In this document: positions 52,264-61,330 of the stretch, piece by piece
Layout: every line of letters starts with the position of its first letter
Position numbering within the stretch: position 1 is the first letter of the stretch
Assembly (NCBI GenBank): GCA_036245525.1
Contig: BTPG01000003.1
Span: forward strand, 192,058,164-192,122,163
DNA: 64,000 nt
DNA from: Semisulcospira habei
Taxonomy: Eukaryota > Mollusca > Gastropoda > Semisulcospiridae
Reading direction: 5' to 3'
Notes under the pieces: model-generated
What the model was told of the DNA's origin: nothing
Database searches by the model: none
What the model saw: the letters and a program-made list of their open reading frames with translations, nothing else
Position numbers and translations under genes: made by a program

Positions 52264-52936
52264 ATTATATTAGTAGAGATATTCATCCCCCGGGGGTCCC
52301 CGCCCGCCACCGAGCCCAACAAGGGAAAGTGCAACTGTCGGCGGGTCTCCAGCCGACGCACAATGGAGACTGCCCGAAAGATATACTCAAGGGGGTAAGC
52401 CCGATTGAACCGTTTGAGCCACCGCCTTCTATCACACCGTTGAATGCAGGGGAATACTGGCGTAAAGCACCTAATCAGCAGCAGAAGCTATAGCATGGTG
52501 CTCCGTATAGCAACCCGCATGTCAACAGTGGGATAGGGCTCAACGTGACAAGAGCCGATTGACTAGGCCGGTACGACTAGCCTCCCGTTTAGGTAGAAGT
52601 CAAGGCCGAAGTGGAGTGTTGGCACCAGTGAGCCGCAGCCCAAAGGGAACCTCAGCCACCAGGATCCTCTTCTCCCCCGACACGGGTCTCCAAGCACGGC
52701 AAACACTTGGGATCCAAAGGACCAAAAAGTCACGAGTATTTTTAAGGACCAATCCAACATGGTACGACCTAGGTTAGCACAGCTCCTTAAAAACCGGACC
52801 AGTGAAAAGGCTGAACAACATATCTGCTGACATCAAGTCCTAATCCTGGACAAAGATGGCACCCGTCCGCTAGCCCACTCAGTCAGGGACTGAGCGGACT
52901 ACCCACCTACGCCACGTGGAGGCCGGTGCCGGGTAG

Positions 52937-54889
52937 GCTGCGCCACAGCCGGAGGGTCCAACGTGGGAAGAGTACACTGAAAAGACTAAGATTGGTGGAA
53001 CGCGATGTCAAGGTCAGCCGGCCACTTGCGGTCCGCAAAAAAGGAGTATTCTTGTAAATCCGTGTGTAGATGAGCTGAGAAGGTATCTCACACATCTCGA
53101 AATCCAGGAGGTTGAGGCAGCGACCTGAATCTCTTCTGTTGCCGGTCCGAATCAACAAAGGCGGACACCTTCCGTTTGAGCGGGGGGGACGGAGGGCACG
53201 CACCCGTCGGGAGGGCGGCCACGATAATTCGAGTTTCCGTGCGCGACGACGAAGGGAGCGTAGTCGACACATGAGCATCCGACACATCAGAGCGCGGCGA
53301 AAGGGAGTGGCCTCCAAAGGCGAGTAGATCAGAGACTGAATCCTCAGGAAGGAGACTAAGTGTGTCCTCCTCGTGTGTAGGGAGGGAGACCCGGTGGAGG
53401 GTCCGTGAGGGAGAAACGGTGCGGAGCCCGTCCGGATGAGAAATTGTAGTCCCTGGCGATCGTCGTGCCCCTTAAAGATGGCGAAGCAGGTGTATGGGAA
53501 AGGTATGAACGGGAGGGGGGGGACCTAGAGGGAACCGTGTGCCTTGAACGGGGAGAACGACTGCGACGACGGGAGCGGCTGCGATGACGGGAGTGGCGGT
53601 CACGGTGAACGTTACCAGCGGAGGTCCGAATACGGGGCCGAGGAGGGGAAGGGGACGGGCGACGGAACGGAAGGGGAGGAGCATACCGAGACAAGCTGGA
53701 AGCTGAACGGGGGACCGATGCGGGAGAAGTAGATGAAAGGGAAGATGATGATGGATGCCGAGGACTGTGGTGATCGGAACAGACAGTAGAACGATGCTCC
53801 TGACAGTAGTCACACGACGCGTGAGAGTGTGGAGGAATGGAGGTCAAGTGAGAAAGTTTAACACGGTCATCAAACCGATGACGCCTGGACCTGGATCTCT
53901 CGCCTGCCTCCGTAAGGCGGACACGTTGCCGCATAAGCGTCTCCGTAAGAGTACGCAGGCTTTGTCAAATGAGATCTCTTATGATGATTTTTGGACCATT
54001 TACTGCGTGAAGTATGTCGCGATATGCGTGCCCCCGTAAGGCAAACGCTACGCGCTAAGGAGGACTCCCCGTAAGAGTCAGCAGGCAGTGTCCGTTTAGA
54101 AATCTTGGGGGATGAGCAAATCTCAAGCGGCCGACAGCTCAGTTGATCCCCACGGTCCATGCTAACTCGACTAGTTTCGGACAACTTACTGCGCGAAGTA
54201 TGTCGCGGTATGCGTGCCCCCGTAAGGCAAACGCTAAGCCCTAAGGCGGACTCCCTGTAAGAGTCAGCAGGCTGTGTCCGGTTAGAGAGTTTGGAGGATG
54301 AGGAAATCTCAAGCGGCCGACGGCTCAGTTGATCCTCACGGTCCACACAAATTTGATTATTTTTGGACAACTTACTGCGCGAAGTATGTCGCGGTATGCG
54401 TGCCCCCGTAAGGCAAATGCTGCGCCCTAAGGCAGACTCCCCGTAAGAGTCAGCAGGCGGTGTCCGATTAGAAGTGAGGGAGGATGAGTGAAGCTCAAGC
54501 GGCCAACGGCTCAGTGGATCCTCACGGTCCGCGCCCACTCGGCTGGGAACAGTGCCAAGTACTGATGTGGGCTCCAGGAAGGAATCCTTGTCACTAGGCG
54601 TATGTGGACGCTCGCGCCTGTAAAAACTCCAAAGCTGCGACCATTGCTGCTCGGGCCAGGCGGCGCAGACGGTGCAAGTATGGTCCGAGTTGCAGCCCGA
54701 ACAAGGAAGGCATAAATCATGGTCATCACACGGCCACTGGAAAGATCCACACTTTTGGCAGGTACGCACGGGGTTACTGCAACATAAAAACAGAAATAGT
54801 AGGCGACCGGGCGCAAGCACTCTGAGGTCGCGAAAACGAGAACGAAGGCTCTGCGCGATCCGACGAAACAAACCAACCAAAACAGGCAC
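52937..54889 (-). pseudogene. DIRS-D gag, N-terminal and middle part
   Basis: The zinc cluster near 54650-54780 has CQKCGSFQWPCDDHDLCLPC, SGCNSDHTCTVC and QQWSQLWSFYRRE. It is followed in frame by the 186-bp repeats (LTGARIPRHTSRSKLS, SYGESALG). Next come an Arg/Ser-rich section (53356-53934, RHRSRSRRRSRSPRSRHTV) and the signature PPLKRKVSAFVDSDRQQKRF with RSLPQPPGFRDV (53088-53285). A few frame changes are present. The RS-rich stretch could bind RNA. Confidence 0.85.
53930..54520 (-). repeat. 186-bp in-frame tandem repeat in DIRS-D gag
   Basis: Three and a bit units of 186 bp (62 codons) start at about 54056, 54242 and 54428 (TAAGG(A/C)(G/A)GACTCCC(C/T)GTAAGAG). Each carries AAGCGGCC(G/A)ACGGCTCAGTTG, TTACTGCGCGAAGTATGTCG and GGTATGCGTGCCCCCGTAAG. 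The length is a multiple of three, so the gag frame stays open through the array. Confidence 0.92.
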
Positions 54890-55219
54890 CCGGGCCGGGG
54901 CCGTCTGAGGGAGGGGCCGAGACCTTACCTCTCCTGTGACATGGCGACGGGTGGTGGAAGCTCCATAGTCGGAACAGTAAACACCACTGAGAGGAATCTC
55001 TTTTTATTTTCTTTTTTTTTCCCCCCGTTTTCACCAGAACGAAGAAAAACACAGTTCACGCGAAGCACAATCCTTGAAAAACACACACAGGCACATAAAT
55101 CCAAGCACACAAGTCTGAAGGAACACAGTAATCCACAACAAGTAGTCCAGTGAAAAAAAACCGTTAGCAACGGTCTGTGGAGCGATAGGCTAACACATCT
55201 GAACTTTAGCGCTAAGTAG

Positions 55220-55413
55220 AAAAGACTGATTTGTGATTGGGCCACGTAGAGGGTGCCCAGATAGACTGGGACGGGAGGCTACTCTCAGCCCTAATGAGGG
55301 TTCCCCCGAGTGCCTCCCGGGTTGTGAAGGAACACAAGTTCTTAGGCTAAAATTGGGTAAGTAGTTGACACTTCCAGACAGTAATGTCATTGGTAATGTT
55401 TTTGAGGAAACAA
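55220..55413 (-). repeat. DIRS-D 5' terminal inverted repeat
   Basis: GATTGGGCCACGTAGAGGGT, GCCCAGATAGACTGGGACGG, CTACTCTCAGCCCTAATGAG and CACTTCCAGACAGTAATGTC are the inverse of 42110-42280. It ends 94 bp before HUWE1 exon 4 (downstream side in the transcript). Confidence 0.87.
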
Positions 55414-55507
55414 AAAGCTCATCTATTTTCTTGTTCTTCCCCCTTTAATTAAGACTTCGCTGAAGTTTTTCAGGATTGTAACACCACTGATGTACGATGT
55501 ATCTCAC

Positions 55508-55559
55508 CTGCACCATAGTGCCGAACTGAACACAGTATTTTCTCCGTCCAGCTTGGAAT
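55508..55559 (-). CDS. HUWE1: HUWE1, exon 4 (end of WWE domain)
   Basis: A very short 52-bp exon with acceptor ATATCTCCAG and donor GTGAGATAC. Its first base completes an Arg split from exon 3 and it ends on a codon boundary. It encodes FQAGRRKYCVQFGTMVQ, matching the last strand of the HUWE1 WWE domain ('F-AGRRRYTVQF-TMVQ'). The WWE fold binds ADP-ribose-type ligands in other family members. Its small size and diverged surroundings make it easy to miss. Confidence 0.95.
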
Positions 55560-55923
55560 CTGGAGATATGAAGAATAAACAACGATCAAATCTTGCTCAG
55601 AAGTGTAGATTCACATGTGCTCATGCTGTCGCAGGGTCTCATGGGAATCTAAGCCTCTTGCTGACAAAAGCAAAATCTACCAAAGCTGTTCTCCTGTGTT
55701 TTCTGAGTTTACACATACTGCTTCTTACACATTTTCACATTTTACTTCTTCACCAAAGATTTGAGAACTATTTACAACACACAAGCGTAATTTTAACAAT
55801 AAAAAGATCAAAAACCTTTAACAAAAATATGTACATGGGATTACATTAGATCCCATGAAACCTCCAACAGGACAGTTTACTGGCAACACTTACTAATAAT
55901 AATAAACCAAAACATGAACTCAC

Positions 55924-56039
55924 CGGACAGAGGTTTCACCAGCCATGTAGGCATCGTGTATCGTCTTGTTGTTGACAACATTGTATTTGCACCAGCGACC
56001 AGTGCTGTCATCAAACCACTTCCAAGTTGTGCTTCCAGC
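55924..56039 (-). CDS. HUWE1: HUWE1, exon 3 (WWE domain core)
   Basis: This 116-bp exon has an acceptor ATTGGCACAG and a donor GTGAGTTCA. It starts in phase 0 and ends two bases into an Arg codon. It encodes AGSTTWKWFDDSTGRWCKYN, VVNNKTIHDAYMAGETSVR: the WWE signature (TWKWFDD...RW) plus the NN-x-x-I-x-x-A-x-x-x-GE motif. WWE domains in ubiquitin ligases recognise poly-ADP-ribose or mediate protein contacts. HUWE1 works in cytoplasm and nucleus, ubiquitinating substrates through a far C-terminal HECT domain outside this window. Confidence 0.97.
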
Positions 56040-56344
56040 CTGTGCCAATAACATACATGTCAACTGCACGCTTTCAGCATAAACGTTTAGTGAATTCAGT
56101 ACCAAAATAACACCAACGTGAATCTTTTTTTTTTACATGAGTCACGATTCAAGTGTGGCAATGTGCTGCAGATGACCTCTCCCATTTTGTCTCTTCTGAT
56201 TTATTCTTTTTTTTAACCCTTTGGGGCTGTCAGTGCTCTTCTTGTCCAAATGACACATGCAGGAATCATAATGAAAAAAAATGTGTTCCTGACAGACATT
56301 CACACTTATTTTTGGAGACACCTAGAATGACTGTGTAGAAGAAA

Positions 56345-56445
56345 GAAGTGCTATGACACTATTATTGTCAGATTAGCTTGGCACCTTTCCAGGTGCCAAG
56401 CTAATTTGGCACTAGCCTTGAACTATGCTGATTAATCTCTTGCTG
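56345..56445. repeat. TTAA-family hairpin remnant
   Basis: ATTATTGTCAGATTAGCTTG GCACCTTTCCAGGTGCCAAG CTAATTTGGCACTAGCCTTG forms the hairpin core of the family. Outer ends are eroded (TTAACCC at 56213 may be the left end). It lies 60 bp past the end of exon 2 in the transcribed sense. Confidence 0.65.
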
Positions 56446-56504
56446 TTGTGTCCAATGGGTGAAAGTTACGTACATACAAAGAAATTATGCAATGTTTTAC
56501 TTAC

Positions 56505-56592
56505 CCGCAGTGTGTTAGCCTCTGCTTTCCGTTTGGATATCACAGATATTTTTTCAAAGAGATCAAGCAATAGTAACAGAGGTGCCAACCAT
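56505..56592 (-). CDS. HUWE1: HUWE1, exon 2
   Basis: An 88-bp exon with acceptor TTTTGCAG and donor GTAAGTAAA. Its first base completes Lys (AA|A) from exon 1 and it ends in phase 0. It encodes WLAPLLLLLDLFEKISVISK then RKAEANTLR, the amphipathic helix that directly precedes the WWE domain in HUWE1. The codon-splitting phases on both sides agree with exons 1 and 3. Confidence 0.93.
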
Positions 56593-56613
56593 CTGCAAAA
56601 TAAAACAAAAGTG

Positions 56614-56803
56614 TTAACCCATTTAGCCAGAGCTCTACAACAGGCAACAGGTGATGGATTGACCATGACAATTCAAGGGTAGTGCCAGATTAGCTTGGCA
56701 TCTGATTACCTTGAATTATGGTCAATCCATCACCTGCAACTGCTACATAGTCGTTACAAAATGTGGGAAACATGTTCTTGGGGTTAAATGGGTTATGGGT
56801 TAA
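56614..56803. repeat. TTAA-bounded hairpin MITE, 22 bp from exon 2
   Basis: Starts TTAACCCATTTAGCC and ends GGGTTAAATGGGTTATGGGT TAA. The core has CCATGACAATTCAAGGGTAG, CCAGATTAGCTTGGCATCTG, then TTACCTTGAATTATGGTCAA. The right arm is shortened by a small deletion. In the transcript it lies just upstream of the exon 2 acceptor. Confidence 0.75.
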
Positions 56804-56809
56804 GACACC

Positions 56810-56866
56810 TTTTTTTTTTCTTTTTTTTTTTTTTTTTTTTGGGCGGAGGGGGGGGGGGGGGGGGGG
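56810..56866. repeat. Poly-T followed by poly-G tract
   Basis: A T-run (56811-56840) followed by GGGCGGAGG and a G-run (56851-56866). Low-complexity DNA; the exact length should be treated with caution because such tracts assemble poorly. Confidence 0.85.
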
Positions 56867-56935
56867 TTTCTAGGGTAGGGTGGGATAGAGGGTGTGGCCA
56901 AGCAGGATTAAAAACTCTACTATTAGGTCTAAAGA

Positions 56936-57010
56936 CGGGGAAATGGCGCAGTGGTTAAGGCGTCTGCCTCCAATGCCAAAGGTGCGAGGTTCGATACCGG
57001 GTTCCGGCGT
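56936..57010 (+). ncRNA. tRNA-like SINE head with Pol III A and B boxes
   Basis: A-box-like TGGCGCAGTGG is at 56944-56954 and B-box-like GGTTCGATACC at 56988-56998, spaced as in a tRNA gene. GGCGTCTGCCTCCAATGCC could form an anticodon-like arm, but the acceptor ends do not pair well. A tRNA-derived SINE or the promoter of a repeat continuing to about 57300 is more likely than a functional tRNA gene. Confidence 0.7.
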
Positions 57011-57712
57011 TGGATTTTTCTCCTCTGGTGTCACCGTCTGGGCAGTGGGCAGATGTTCACATCTGCACGGGACATAGACGACCCTGGCCCCCACGAGTCC
57101 CCTGCTGCCTTGCAGTACTGGCCGCTTGGCTGCGGAAAGGCTAAGGGAGGAAACCCCTGACATCAAAGCCCCCGTGTCTCCGGGGAAGGCTTTTGAGCCA
57201 GAGACTAAGACAAGGACAGTCTGATATAAAACCTACGACCCGAGGACCTCGATGCCACTGTCCCAGCTTGCTAGGCCATGGCAAACGAACCAAGGGTTTA
57301 AAGGGTGGGGCCAGTACTGCGCACAATGCACTCCACCAAAAAGCTCCACCGCGCAGGCTTTAGGAAACGCCCACAGACTATGACACTGAACTTTCCAAGT
57401 CCTGTAGCGATGGGCAAGGGGCAAAACGGCAGGTGAAAGATGTCACTGGAAGCCGCAGTCTCAAACCTGCATGCAGGCGGTTCAGGATATTGGTCACCTG
57501 ATGTTGACCTGGGGATGACAACGTCACTCGGCACACCCTGAACGACCAAGCAGCCTTCTCTAGGGACAGCACAGCTTGCTCCACACGGAGAGGGGCCTAG
57601 AAAAGGTGACCTAACCAAAGCTCATCCCCTCGTAACCCCAGTTGGCTAGCCGCGGTCAACGGGCATCTTCTCATGCGGTCAGAAAACAAGAAAAAACAAT
57701 GGATCCACTCTC
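57011..57712 (+). other. Body of tRNA-like repeat and 5' region of the RTE-like LINE
   Basis: No coding motif is seen. GGGCAGTGGGCAGATGTTCA, CCCCACGAGTCCCCTGCTGC and GCCCCCGTGTCTCCGGGGAA are GC-richer than the surrounding intron and probably belong to the repeat body. The boundary between it and the LINE 5' UTR cannot be fixed from one copy. Confidence 0.45.
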
Positions 57713-58672
57713 ATGACGACCACGACCGGACTCAACGTAGCATGCTGGAACATCCGAACCATGCTCGACACAGCAGACAGCGGACGCCCTGAACGTCGCT
57801 CCGCCCTCATTGCCCATGAATTGCGGAGGTTAAACATAGACATCGCCGCGCTCAGCGAAGTACGCCTTCCGGAGGAAGGCAGCCTCCAAGAACTTGGCGC
57901 TGGCTACACCCTCTACTGGTCAGGCAGGCCTGCATCAGAAAGACGGCTCTCAGGCGTGGGCTTCATGGTGAAGACCACCATTGCGACTAAGTTGGAAAAC
58001 CTACCAACGGGTCACTCCGACCGCATCATGTCCATGCGCCTCCCACTGAGACACCAGCAATATGTCACCCTTCTCAGTGTGTACTCCCCAACCCTCCTGG
58101 CAGAGCCTGCAGAAAAAGACAAGTTCTACTCTGACCTGCGCAGCCTCCTGCAGAGCACCCCTGCAGACGACAAAGTCATCATCCTTGGCGACTTCAACGC
58201 CAGAGTGGGCCAAGACTCTGAAGCCTGGAAAGGAGTCCTCGGCAAGCATGGCATTGGGAACTGCAATGACAATGGTCGCCTACTGTTGGAGCTCTGTGCA
58301 GAGCAGCAACTTGTCATAACCAACACTACTTTCCAGCAAAAGGACAGTCGAAAGACCACCTGGATGCATCCTCGCTCCAAGCACTGGCACCTTATCGACT
58401 ATGTCCTAGTGCGTCAGAGGGACCGCAGTGACGTCCTCCTCACCAGAGTGATGCTCAGCGCAGAGTGCCACACTGACCACCGCCTTGTTCGCTGCAAACT
58501 CAGGCTCCGCCTCAAGCTGAAACCCAAGAAAGGGGGCCCCCCCAAGAAAAAGCTTGATGTTGCCAGCCTTCAGCGTGACGACAAGGAAGCTGCCCTTCAG
58601 GCCGATTTACAGCGCATGCTCAAAGACACAGTTGATCCAGCAGACTCCTCCCCTGAAACACTCTGGGAATAA
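57713..58672 (+). pseudogene. LINE endonuclease domain, open 319 codons
   Basis: The frame has LNVACWNIRTMLDTADSGRP, DIAALSEVRLPEEGSL, SGVGFMVKTTIATKL, LSVYSPTLLAEPAEKDKFYS, VIILGDFNARVGQDSEAWKG, WMHPRSKHWHLIDYVLVRQR and AECHTDHRLVRCKL. All AP-endonuclease signatures (N, E, GDFNAR, HxxDY, TDHxLV) are intact. It ends at a TAA after ETLWE; beyond it WxLKTAIVKSSVEVLGFAKK continues in frame, so the TAA is probably an acquired stop. Confidence 0.92.
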
Positions 58673-59152
58673 CTGAAAACTGCTATTGTAAAATCCTCTG
58701 TGGAAGTCTTGGGCTTTGCTAAAAAGAGGAACAAAGACTGGTTAGACGAAAACGACGTAGAGATCCAGGAACTTCTAGCAAAAAAAAAAAAGAGCCGCCC
58801 ACCAGGCCCACCTAGCCCAGCCTTCCTGCCCTGTGAAGAAGTCTGCCTTCCGCCTCATCTGCAGCAGTCTCCAGCTCAAGCTTAGAGAGCTCCAGAATGA
58901 GTGGTGGTCCAGACTCGCACAGAGGACCCAGCTCTGCGCTGACAACGGTGACTACAGGGGCTTCTACGAAGCACTGAAAGCAGTGTATGGCCCTAGGCAC
59001 CTGGTACAAAGTCCCCTGCGAAGCGCTGATGGACAGGCACTCCTCACAGATAATACCGCTGGTCGGAATACTTTCAGGACCTCTTCGGCGCTGAACGCAC
59101 TGTTCAAGAAACAGTCATCCTCCAAATCCCGCACCTTCCACTAAAGGTTGAA
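58673..59152 (+). pseudogene. LINE linker region, frame-disrupted
   Basis: After the stop, KSSVEVLGFAKKRNKDWLDE and NDVEIQELLAKKKK are readable, then an A-run (58782-58792) shifts the frame. In the next frame SAFRLICSSLQLKLRELQNE, WWSRLAQRTQLCADNGDYRG and FYEALKAVYGPRH follow. This is the spacer between endonuclease and RT in this LINE family. Confidence 0.8.
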
Positions 59153-60156
59153 TTGGACGAACCGCCCACCGCCGAAGAGACCCTCACAGCCATCCACCAG
59201 CTCAAGAGTGGCAAAGCAGCAGGCATTGACGGAATCCCGCCAGAGATCTGGAAACATGGAGGCCCAGCACTGCACAACAAGCTCCACGACCTCTTTCTCT
59301 GCTGCTGGGAAAAAGGAACATTACCAAAGGATCTCCGTGATGCAGTCATCATCACCCTGTACAAGAACAAAGGAGAGAAGTCTGCCTGCTCTAATTATCG
59401 TGGAATTACCCTGCTGTCCATTGCCGGGAAAATTCTCGCAAGGTTGCTCCTGAATCGGCTGGTACCTGCCATCGCTGAAGACCACCTCCCAGAGGGCCAG
59501 TGTGGCTTCAGAGCCAACAGGAGTACCATCGACATGGTCTTTGTGCTGAGACAGCTTCAGGAGAAGTGCCGCGAGCAGAACAAAGGGCTGTACGTAACGT
59601 TTGTCGACCTAACAAAAGCGTTTGACACTGTGAGCAGGCAAGGTATGTGGCAGATCCTGGAGCGACTAGGTTGTCCCCCAAAGTTCCTCAACATGATCGT
59701 CCAGCTCCACGAGGACCAGCAAGGCCAGGTCAGACTAAACAGTGACCTCTCAGAACCATTCCCCATTCGCAACGGCGTGAAGCAAGGCTGCGTGCTGGCA
59801 CCGACCCTCTTCACCATCTTCTTCAGCATGATGTTAAAGCAGGCCACAGTGGACCTCGACGATGATGCCGCAGTGTACATCAGGTATCGTCTCGATGGCA
59901 GCCTGTTCAACCTCAGACGACTGCAGGCCCACACGAAAACCCTAGACCAACTGATTCGTGAGCTGCTCTTCGCTGATGACGCTGCCCTCGTTGCACACAC
60001 AGAGAGAGCCTTGCAGCGCATTACGTCCTGCTTCGCAGATGCTGCCCAGCTCTTTGGACTTGAGGTCAGTCTGAAAAAGACAGAGGTCCTTCATCAGCCG
60101 GCACCCAAGGAAGAGCATCGCCCTCCCCACATCACCATCGGCGAGTCCGAACTGAA
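59153..60156 (+). pseudogene. LINE reverse transcriptase domain
   Basis: RT motifs in order: HQLKSGKAAGIDGIPPEIWK, LRDAVIITLYKNKGEKSACS, NYRGITLLSIAGKILARLLL, EGQCGFRANRSTIDMVFVLR, VTFVDLTKAFDTVSRQGMWQ, GVKQGCVLAPTLFTIFFSMM and LLFADDAALVAHTE (FADD). The SINE inserted at GESEL within the post-catalytic region. The frame is open throughout. Confidence 0.93.
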
Positions 60157-60537
60157 TTGATTGATTGTACATTGCTTAACGTCCCGACAGCAAGAAGGCT
60201 TTCTCAGGACGTGCCTGCACTGCTTGTGAAAAAAAACTAAACAGAAAATTGAATGTATGTCGCCAGCCGATCAAATACGTTAAATAAACCTACATCATGG
60301 GGCCTAAATAAAGCTAAGACCATTTAGCAACACACATCCAATATCAAGAGCTACAGGCAGCGCAGACAGTAGGGAGAGTGTTAAAAAGACAAATACAGGT
60401 GAATGGACCAAGGGTAGACAGAAACACATGCCCCAGAATAGAAAGGAAACCCACCCTGTGGGGCTGACCAGGGTGACCCTGGGAACTAAAAAGTACCTAA
60501 CCCCACCCAAGTCCCCCAGGGCAGACCCGGGTGGGGA
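60157..60537 (-). mobile_element. SINE, 381 bp, in LINE RT gene
   Basis: Flanked by the 14-bp duplication GAGTCCGAACTGAA (60143-60156 and 60538-60551). It runs from TTGATTGATTGTACATTGCT to CAGGGCAGACCCGGGTGGGG. It is the same family, orientation on plus and length as the copy at 50261, with minor differences (GACCAAGGGTAGACAG for GGACAAAGGGTAGACAG). Confidence 0.93.
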
Positions 60538-61325
60538 GAGTCCGAACTGAAGTCTGTACACCAGTTTACCTACCTTGGTGCATCATCACGTCAGACGCCA
60601 AGCTGGACAAGGAGCTGGACAACAGGCTGGCAAAAGCGAACAGTGCTTTCGGGCGACTATTCAAGCGGGTGTGGCACAATCAACAGCTGAAAAAAGGCAC
60701 CAAGATCAGCGTGTACAGAGCTGTCGTCCTCACCACCCTGCTGTACGGTTCCGAGTCCTGGGCCCTCTACCGCAGCCAACTAGGACTCCTCGAACGCTTT
60801 CACCAGCGCTGCCTGCGTACCATCCTCAGCATTCACTGGAGTGACTATGTCACCAACGTCGAGGTCCTTGAACAGGCGGAAACTGTGAGCATCGAGGCTT
60901 TGCTGCTGCGGACACAGCTTCGCTGGGCGGGGCACGTCTCCAGGATGGAGGATCATTGCCTACCCAAGATCACTCTGTTCGGTGAGCTCGCCACTGGACA
61001 CCGAGACAGAGGGGCACCAAAGAAGAGATACAAAGACGGTCTCAAGAAGTCACTTAGTGCCTGCCAAATCGACCACTGCCAGTGGTCTTCGCTTGCTGCG
61101 GACCGTGACACCTGGCGCTCCACCATTCACAAGGCAGCCGTCTCCTTTGAGGACTCTCGCAGAGCTAACCTTAAGGACAAGCGGCTCAGAAGAAAAAACA
61201 GAGTTGTCGTAACTCAGAACCCTGTCCAGACCTTCCCCTGCAGCCACTGCGGTCGAACCTGCCTGTCCCGGATTGGCCTCCGCAGCCACGAAAATGCCTG
61301 CAGACGACGTGGGCAAGCCCTATAG
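60538..61325 (+). pseudogene. LINE C-terminal domain with C2H2 zinc finger
   Basis: It continues LHQFTYLG-like sequence (SVHQFTYLGASSRQT with a small frame change), then KLDKELDNRLAKANSAFGRL, LTTLLYGSESWALYRSQLGL, RCLRTILSIHWSDYVTNVEV, LLRTQLRWAGHVSRMEDHCL and GAPKKRYKDGLKKSL. It ends with FPCSHCGRTCLSRIGLRSHE and NACRRRG, a Cys2-His-Cys/His finger. Natural stop at 61323-61325. Confidence 0.92.
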
Positions 61326-61330
61326 AATCT

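Larger units (their letters stand above)
46510..52936 (-). mobile_element. I-clade LINE copy 1, full length (6.4 kb)
   Basis: The element is bounded by a 16-bp target duplication GCTGCGCCACAGCCGG (46494-46509 and 52937-52952) inside DIRS-D gag. The 3' end at left shows TTAGTTAGTTAGTTATTTGG (a tail of AACT repeats in sense). It encodes ORF1 with CCHC knuckles and ORF2 with endonuclease, RT and an RNase H domain, the combination typical of I-clade LINEs. Damage is limited to one frameshift near 48590 and a SINE at 50261. Confidence 0.95.
42062..55413 (-). mobile_element. DIRS-like element DIRS-D with nested LINEs and SINE
   Basis: This is a minus-orientation element. Left end: TTTTTCTCTAAAATATATTT to ACATTACTGTCTGGAAGTGT. 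Right end: ACACTTCCAGACAGTAATGT to TTTTTGAGGAAACAAA. The inverted repeats share CTCCCGTCCCAGTCTATCTG GGCACC and GAACACAAGTTCTTAGGCTA AAATTGGG-type stretches. Encoded from 5': gag, RT, RNase H, recombinase. Without insertions (44881-45330 and 46510-52936) the element would be about 6.4 kb, a usual DIRS size. A few frameshifts exist, but most catalytic motifs survive. Confidence 0.93.
57300..61330 (+). mobile_element. RTE-like LINE with C-terminal zinc finger, split by a SINE
   Basis: A plus-strand LINE, antisense to HUWE1. It encodes an APE-type endonuclease (57713 on), RT (59153-60156), then after a SINE (60157-60537) the C-terminal domain with a C2H2 finger (to 61325). A stop and frameshift near 58670-58870 break it. 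The endonuclease order and C-terminal LLYGSESWAL block resemble RTE-group LINEs; clade assignment is tentative. The 5' start is approximate. Confidence 0.85.

Noticed and set aside
53356..53934. Arg/Ser-rich frame as a host SR splicing factor
   Set aside because: It is continuous with DIRS-D gag, between its zinc cluster and the LPQPPGF signature, so it belongs to the element.
56936..57010. Functional tRNA gene
   Set aside because: A and B boxes are present, but the acceptor stem does not close and the anticodon arm is poor; better explained as a SINE head.
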